Shown: one piece after another, positions 35,906-41,570 of the stretch
Layout of the letters: every line of letters begins with the position of its first letter
Numbering within the stretch: the first letter of the stretch is position 1
Assembly (NCBI RefSeq): GCF_016790065.1
Contig: NZ_JAEUPY010000737.1
Location: 1-41,570, forward strand
From: Steroidobacter sp.
GTDB taxonomy: Bacteria > Pseudomonadota > Gammaproteobacteria > Steroidobacterales > Steroidobacteraceae
Reading direction: 5' to 3'
DNA: 41,570 nt
Notes under the pieces: generated by a model
What the model was told of the DNA's origin: nothing
What the model saw: only the letters and a program-made list of their open reading frames with translations
Database searches by the model: none
Made by a program: the position numbers and the translations under genes

Positions 35906-37171
35906 ATGGATTCATCACCTATGAGCGAGCGCACTCCGATATCTGCGCCTCCGGTCGGGCCGCCCAAAGTCGGGCTGGTGTTGCCGGGAGGTGGCGCGCG
36001 GGCCGCCTATCAAGTGGGCGTCCTGAGGGCGCTGGCAGATCTATTGCCGGCGCGCGCCATCAATCCGTTTCCAGTGGTCTCCGGGACCTCGGCAGGCGCG
36101 GTGAATGCCACTGCCATCGCGGTCCACGCCGATCGCTTCCGCGTCGCAGTCGGTAACCTGGAGCGCGTCTGGCGCAACTTCCAGGTCAACCAAGTGTTTC
36201 GCGCCGACACGGCTAGCATGATGCGCGGCAGTTTGCATTGGTTGTTGGCCATGCTGTCGGGGGGCTGGCTGCTGCCACCGCCGCGGTCGTTGTTCGACAA
36301 TTCACCGTTGCGGGAGCTGCTGAAGGAACAATTCGATTTCAGCCGCATCAGCCGTTCCATCGCCGATGGGCATTTGGACGCCATCGCCATGTCGACGGCC
36401 GGGTACGCGAGCACGCGGTCGGTGTCTTTCTACGAATCCAAGGCGGGTCATGCACCGTGGCTGCGAACGCGCCGCGCGGGCGAGCAGACGTCGCTTACGG
36501 TCGAGCATCTAATGGCCAGCGTCGCGGTGCCGTTCTTGTTTCCTCCGGTGCTACTGGGAGACGAGTATTACGGCGACGGCGCGATGCGTGAGTCCAACCC
36601 GTTCAGCGCCGCCATTCATCTAGGCGCGCAACGGCTGCTGGTTGTCGGCACGCGGAATGAAGCCTCGCCGGCCATGGCGGTGCCGCCGCTGTGTCCCACC
36701 TTCGGCCAGATCTTCGGTTACATGCTCGATTCATTGTTCTCGGACGGCATGTATTCGGACCTGGAGCGCCTGACCCAACTGAACCAGATCGTGGACAAGG
36801 TGGGCCCGATCACGGTCAACACTCCCGATGGTTCGACGCATTTGAAGCGGGTCGACATGTTGGTGATCTTGCCGAGCCGCGATCTGTCCGAGATTGCGCG
36901 TCATCACGTGGCATCGCTGCCGCGGACCTTGCGCGTGCTGCTCAGAACGATGGGCGCGATGAATACCGGCGGCGGACAGCTAATGAGTTATTTGCTGTTC
37001 CAAGACACGTACACGCGTGAGTTGATTGCGCTCGGGTATCAGGATGCGATGAAGCGCGCGGACGATCTGATGTCGTTCTTAGCGGGCTACTCGGTGGCGT
37101 CGAGCGGGGCTACCGCGATCCTGCGCCGGCTCGACTCACGTAAGGAACAGCGTGCCGAGGCCCAGAAGTGA
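35906..37171 (+). CDS. Patatin-like phospholipase
   Basis: This 421-residue protein carries the patatin/RssA fold. The oxyanion-hole motif is GLVLPGGGARAAYQVG, the nucleophile elbow is VVSGTSAGAVN with Ser62, and the catalytic Asp is in EYYGDGAMRES (Asp224), giving a complete Ser-Asp dyad. A C-terminal stretch of ~150 residues beyond the catalytic domain is predicted mostly helical. No signal peptide is seen, so it probably acts on inner-leaflet lipids. The start may be ATG 35906 or ATG 35921 (MSERTP); neither has a strong ribosome site. Its last 36 bases overlap the 3' end of mgtE on the other strand. Confidence 0.9.
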   Translation: MDSSPMSERTPISAPPVGPPKVGLVLPGGGARAAYQVGVLRALADLLPARAINPFPVVSGTSAGAVNATAIAVHADRFRVAVGNLERVWRNFQVNQVFRADTASMMRGSLHWLLAMLSGGWLLPPPRSLFDNSPLRELLKEQFDFSRISRSIADGHLDAIAMSTAGYASTRSVSFYESKAGHAPWLRTRRAGEQTSLTVEHLMASVAVPFLFPPVLLGDEYYGDGAMRESNPFSAAIHLGAQRLLVVGTRNEASPAMAVPPLCPTFGQIFGYMLDSLFSDGMYSDLERLTQLNQIVDKVGPITVNTPDGSTHLKRVDMLVILPSRDLSEIARHHVASLPRTLRVLLRTMGAMNTGGGQLMSYLLFQDTYTRELIALGYQDAMKRADDLMSFLAGYSVASSGATAILRRLDSRKEQRAEAQK

Positions 37172-38488
37172 GGCGAAGCCGACCGTATCGGTAACGGTGG
37201 TCAGAACCACGCCGCCGGCCAGTGCCGGATCGACGCCCATACGTTTCAACATCAGCGGCACGCCGACGCCTGCCAGTGCCGCCGCGAATAGGTTGATCAT
37301 CAGCGCCGCGAAAATGATCAGGCCGAGGGTCCATTCCTCGAACCAGATGCCCGCGGCCAGTCCCACGGCGCTGGCCAAGGCCACGCCATTTAACAAGCCG
37401 ACCAAGACTTCGCGTATCAGCAGCCAGCGCGCATTGGTCTGTTCCACCTGGCCGAGCGCGATACCGCGGATGATGAGCACGAGCGTCTGACTGCCGGCAA
37501 TGCCGCCCATGCTGGCGACGATGGGCATCAGCACGGCGAGTGCCACGACCTTCTCGATGGTGGCCTCGAACAGGCCCACGACGTTGGCTGCGAGAAAGGC
37601 CGTCGCCAGATTCACACTCAGCCAGACCGCGCGCCGGCGCGCGCTGGTGAGAACGCCGGCGAACATATCTTCGTCTTCGCCGAGGCCGGCCATGCTCATG
37701 ACCGAGTGGTCGGCTTCCTCACGGATAACGTCGACGACGTCATCGATGGTGATACGGCCGAGCAGCTTGCCGTCGCTGGTTACCACGGCGGCGGACACGA
37801 GGTCGCGGTCTTCGAACAGTTTGGCAACGTCGCGAGCGTGGGTTTCGGGCGCGATCCCTTCGACGCTCGAGTCCATCACTTCGCCGACGGTTTTCTCGGG
37901 GTCCTCGGTCAGCAGCCGGGTTATGTCCACAGCGCCGCGGTACCTGTCGTGACGATTCACCACGAACAGCTGGTCGGTGCGGGCGGGCAATTCGCCACGC
38001 ATGCGCAGATAGCGGAGCACCACTTCCAAAGTCACGTCGGCGCGCACCGTGACGGCGTCGAGATTCATCAGACCGCCGGCGCTGTCTTCCTCGAACTGCA
38101 GGACGGCGGTGAGTCGCTCGCGGTCCTGCGCGTCCATGGAATGGAGCACGCGCTCATTGAGCGTCTCGGGCAGGTCGCCGATCAAGTCGGCGAGGTCGTC
38201 GACCTCCATGCCCTCGGTGGCCGCGATCAGCTCGTCGGCATCCATGCCGCCGATCAGCTCGGCGCGCACTTCCTCGTTGAGCTCGATCAGCACGTCGCCC
38301 TCGATCTCGGGGTCGACGAATTCCCAGACGATTTCGCGCCGTGCCGGGGGGAGCGACTCGATCAGCGAGGCGATTTCCGCGGGGTGCAGGCTGTTGATGA
38401 GCCGATGACCATGACGCAGCGAGCCCAACTCGAGCGCGCTGCGTAGCGCGGCGAGTCGGCTCTTCTGTTGTTCCTGGGCTTCGGTCAT
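37136..38488 (-). CDS. mgtE: Magnesium transporter MgtE
   Basis: This is a 450-residue Mg2+ channel/transporter. The N-terminal superhelical domain (residues ~20-130) has LHPAEIASLIESLPPARREI and the repeated ADELIAATEGMEVDDLADL pattern. Two CBS domains follow (~140-260; for example DRYRGAVDITRLL and GRITIDDVVDVIREEADHSV), which sense Mg2+ and gate the pore. The C-terminal five-helix pore domain begins near 290 (RRAVWLSVNLATAFLAANVV) and has GSQTLVLIIRGIALGQV. Length matches bacterial MgtE. It lies 87 bases downstream of rapZ on the same strand and overlaps patatin tail to tail. Confidence 0.96.
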   Translation of the reverse strand: MTEAQEQQKSRLAALRSALELGSLRHGHRLINSLHPAEIASLIESLPPARREIVWEFVDPEIEGDVLIELNEEVRAELIGGMDADELIAATEGMEVDDLADLIGDLPETLNERVLHSMDAQDRERLTAVLQFEEDSAGGLMNLDAVTVRADVTLEVVLRYLRMRGELPARTDQLFVVNRHDRYRGAVDITRLLTEDPEKTVGEVMDSSVEGIAPETHARDVAKLFEDRDLVSAAVVTSDGKLLGRITIDDVVDVIREEADHSVMSMAGLGEDEDMFAGVLTSARRRAVWLSVNLATAFLAANVVGLFEATIEKVVALAVLMPIVASMGGIAGSQTLVLIIRGIALGQVEQTNARWLLIREVLVGLLNGVALASAVGLAAGIWFEEWTLGLIIFAALMINLFAAALAGVGVPLMLKRMGVDPALAGGVVLTTVTDTVGFASLLGLGTLFLT

Positions 38489-38546
38489 AGCGCGCGCAGT
38501 GTAGCGGCGCGCGGCGCGCAGGCGAAGTTAAGAACGAAAGGATTTT

Positions 38547-38573
38547 CCGCGCGTCGGACTATTTAACGCGCGG
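38547..38573 (-). other. GC hairpin between rapZ and mgtE
   Basis: CCGCGCG pairs with CGCGCGG (7 bp, 13-nt loop), beginning three bases after the rapZ stop. On the rapZ strand it is followed by AAAA, not a T-run, so it is unlikely to terminate rapZ transcripts. It may protect the rapZ 3' end or separate the two cistrons. Confidence 0.4.
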
Positions 38574-38575
38574 GG

Positions 38576-39445
38576 TCACCGAGGATGCGCGCCGACGACT
38601 TGGTGGCGTGCGTGGACCTGCGGGAATTTCGCCGAGAAATGTCGGGCCAGCCGTTCCACCAGATATACGGAACGGTGCTGACCGCCGGTACAGCCGATGG
38701 CGATGGTCAGATAGCTACGATTGGTCCGGACCAATTCTGGAATCCAATGTTCCAGAAAAGCGACGATGTCGTCGAACATCTTGGTCACCTGCGGGTGGCG
38801 CTCGAGATATTCCACGACGGACGGATCGCGCCCGGTGAAGCGCGCGAGCCCGGGTTCCCAATGCGGATTGGGCAGGCTGCGCACATCGAACACGAAGTCC
38901 GCATCGCCCGGTACGCCGTGACGGAAGGCGAACGATTCGAACAGGATGGACATGCGCCCTTCGACGCGCGCGCCGACGCGATCGCGAATCAGCTCACGCA
39001 GTTCGTGGACGCTGGTGCGCGTGGTATCGATGATCAGATCGGCTGCGTCCGCGATGGGTTCGAGTAGCGAGTGTTCCTGGCTGATGGCCTCGGCCAAGCC
39101 CAGGCCGTCGCGGCTCAGCGGGTGGCGGCGGCGCGTCTCGCTGTAGCGCTTCAGCAGTGAGTCCGAATCCGCGCGGAGGAACAGTACTTCGCAGGCCACG
39201 CCGCTGCGCTTGAGGTCCGCAACCAGCTTCGGGACCGACGCGATCTCGGCGGGCCGGTTACGCGCGTCGACGCCCACGGCCGTGTAGCCGTAGGTCGATT
39301 CGGGCGAGCGCACCGTGTGGGAAATGAACATCGGCAGCAGGCCCGCCGGAATGTTGTCCACGCAGTAATAGTCGAGATCTTCGAGCATGTGCAGGGCCAC
39401 GCTCTTGCCGGACCCAGACAGACCACTGACGATGACGAGACGCAT
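38576..39445 (-). CDS. rapZ: RNase adapter protein RapZ (YvcJ family)
   Basis: This 289-residue nucleotide-binding protein has a P-loop, IVSGLSGSGKSVAL (residues 5-18), followed by LDYYCVDNIPAGLLP and VGVDARNR, the RapZ signature. The C-terminal part holds SYLTIAIGCTGGQHRSVYLV and EFSAKFPQV-type ends that bind RNA and metabolites in enteric RapZ. In E. coli it directs RNase E to the GlmZ small RNA and so controls glmS; whether that circuit exists here is unknown. I chose ATG 39445 by alignment to E. coli RapZ (284); a GTG three codons upstream (39454) is possible. It has its own candidate promoter, and no ptsN or hprK gene precedes it. Confidence 0.95.
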   Translation of the reverse strand: MRLVIVSGLSGSGKSVALHMLEDLDYYCVDNIPAGLLPMFISHTVRSPESTYGYTAVGVDARNRPAEIASVPKLVADLKRSGVACEVLFLRADSDSLLKRYSETRRRHPLSRDGLGLAEAISQEHSLLEPIADAADLIIDTTRTSVHELRELIRDRVGARVEGRMSILFESFAFRHGVPGDADFVFDVRSLPNPHWEPGLARFTGRDPSVVEYLERHPQVTKMFDDIVAFLEHWIPELVRTNRSYLTIAIGCTGGQHRSVYLVERLARHFSAKFPQVHARHQVVGAHPR

Positions 39446-39498
39446 GGCGGGCACGGCGGCGATGGCGAGGAGTGCTCAAAAAGAGTGTTACGGCAAAG

Positions 39499-39526
39499 AC
39501 TACAGCGTGCCGCTCGAAGCGGGCAA
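39499..39526 (-). promoter_or_regulatory. Predicted sigma-70 promoter for rapZ-mgtE
   Basis: On the minus strand TTGCCC (39526-39521, 4 of 6) and TGTAGT (39504-39499, 4 of 6) are separated by 16 bp, 54 bases before the rapZ ATG. The promoter follows a long hairpin after hpf, so rapZ appears to be transcribed independently of rpoN-hpf. Confidence 0.45.
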
Positions 39527-39557
39527 CGAGGCAAATGTAACAAATGATGATCGACTG

Positions 39558-39588
39558 CGGCGGCCCACGCCAACTGCGTGAACCGCCG
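39558..39588 (-). terminator. Hairpin after hpf, possible end of the rpoN-hpf transcript
   Basis: On the minus strand CGGCGGTTCACGC pairs with GCGTGGGCCGCCG: a 13-bp stem with two G-T pairs and a 5-nt loop, 56 bases after the hpf stop. No T-run follows, so intrinsic termination would be weak; transcript stabilisation is another option. Confidence 0.45.
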
Positions 39589-39643
39589 GCCGATTTAGTA
39601 CGGAATATGTGAACCGTCCGGTGGTTGGATCCGTGGTGACCGA

Positions 39644-39964
39644 TCAGGAAGGACGCACTTTCAGTGCATCCAGCGCGTGATGGTCGGACAGTTTTTCCTT
39701 GTGCTTCTTGACGCGGCGGTCGAGTTTGTCGGCCAGCGCGTCGATGGCAGCGTACATGTCCATATCCACGGCGTCGGCGTAGACCATGGCGCCATTCAAC
39801 AAAACCTTGGCCTCGGCTTTGTGGCGTTGTTTCTCGACGGTGAGTATGCAGTGAACGTCAATGATGTGGTCGGAGTGTCGGACGATGCGGTCCAGCTTCT
39901 TCTCGACGTAGCCCTTCATGGAAGTGGTGACATCGACGTGGTGACCAGTGACGTTCAGTTGCAT
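39644..39964 (-). CDS. hpf: Ribosome hibernation-promoting factor (HPF/YfiA, short form)
   Basis: This 106-residue protein of the sigma-54-modulation/HPF family has MQLNVTGHHVDVTTSMKGYV followed by HRAEAKVLLN-like and DMDMYAAIDALADKLDRRVK segments, which form the two helices and four-stranded sheet that bind the 30S subunit in resting cells. Its length matches the short HPF of gammaproteobacteria (95-110). ATG 39964 has AGGAGG six bases upstream, an excellent ribosome site. It lies 45 bases after rpoN on the same strand, as is standard. Confidence 0.96.
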   Translation of the reverse strand: MQLNVTGHHVDVTTSMKGYVEKKLDRIVRHSDHIIDVHCILTVEKQRHKAEAKVLLNGAMVYADAVDMDMYAAIDALADKLDRRVKKHKEKLSDHHALDALKVRPS

Positions 39965-40009
39965 GGAAGCCTCCTGTCATGGAGCGGGGGGAAGTCGGAA
40001 AACTTGCGT

Positions 40010-41518
<1,509 letters not shown>

Positions 41519-41570
41519 CGACGGTGGAATCCGGGGATCTCGGGGCGTACGAGCGGCAGTCTAGCAGGCT
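41519..41570. other. Region upstream of rpoN, cut by the window edge
   Basis: These 52 bases precede the rpoN start. No ribosome site of note (GGGGATC-like purines only) or promoter is recognisable. In most gammaproteobacteria lptB lies next on this side, but it is outside the window. Confidence 0.3.

Overview
The window is about 41.6 kb of GC-rich chromosomal DNA, densely packed with genes. Gene content and order (rpoN-hpf-rapZ-mgtE, tkt-gap-pgk-pyk, mpl, hemL, rnd, cpdA) point to a gammaproteobacterium. A PPi-dependent phosphofructokinase beside a proton-pumping pyrophosphatase, and an rpoN-to-mgtE segment laid out like that of Xanthomonadales, would fit the Steroidobacter/Nevskia/Xanthomonad side of the class. 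That placement is inference from gene content. I see no rRNA, tRNA, CRISPR array, transposase or prophage. The only gene that looks mobile in origin is a short ORF6N-domain gene.

Layout, left to right. Positions 1-3.5 kb hold a cut-off protein-L-isoaspartate methyltransferase, a PAS-GGDEF-EAL c-di-GMP protein and a DUF454 membrane protein. From 3.6 to 8.3 kb lies a pyrophosphate/adenylate energy block: membrane H+-pyrophosphatase (hppA) and PPi-type 6-phosphofructokinase on the minus strand, and divergently an adenylate kinase with a histone-H1-like Lys/Ala tail. From 8.3 to 13.7 kb come RNase D, a five-helix membrane protein, the murein-recycling ligase Mpl, a Lon-substrate-binding-domain protein, a CPBP-type membrane protease and a small SANT/Myb-like protein. 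From 13.7 to 20.5 kb there is a surface-polysaccharide cluster: a GT-A-like transferase, a GT-B transferase with an inserted beta-rich domain, a Wzi-like outer-membrane protein and two GT2 transferases. From 20.5 to 23.9 kb come HemL, rubredoxin, a TraB/GumN lipoprotein and a CpdA-type phosphodiesterase.

From 24.3 to 32.4 kb runs a compact central-carbon operon, tkt-gap-pgk-pyk, followed 8 nt later by a penicillin-acylase-family Ntn hydrolase. No fba is present. From 32.4 to 34.5 kb is a MoxR AAA+ ATPase paired with a CoxE-like VWA protein. Then come the N-terminally short ORF6N gene with a striking palindrome, a periplasmic Bcp-type peroxiredoxin, and a patatin phospholipase that overlaps mgtE tail to tail. 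The right end (38.6-41.5 kb) is rapZ, hpf and rpoN without the PTS-Ntr genes that normally sit there.

The observations I rate highest are: (1) the 27-nt perfect palindrome inside the ORF6N gene, whose core recurs upstream of the same gene over a candidate promoter, suggesting self-regulation; (2) the adenylate kinase with a ~128-residue H1-like tail; (3) loss of the PTS-Ntr genes between rpoN and mgtE; and (4) the GT-B enzyme interrupted by a beta-rich domain. No single large unknown system stands out. Most of the window is recognisable housekeeping and accessory metabolism.
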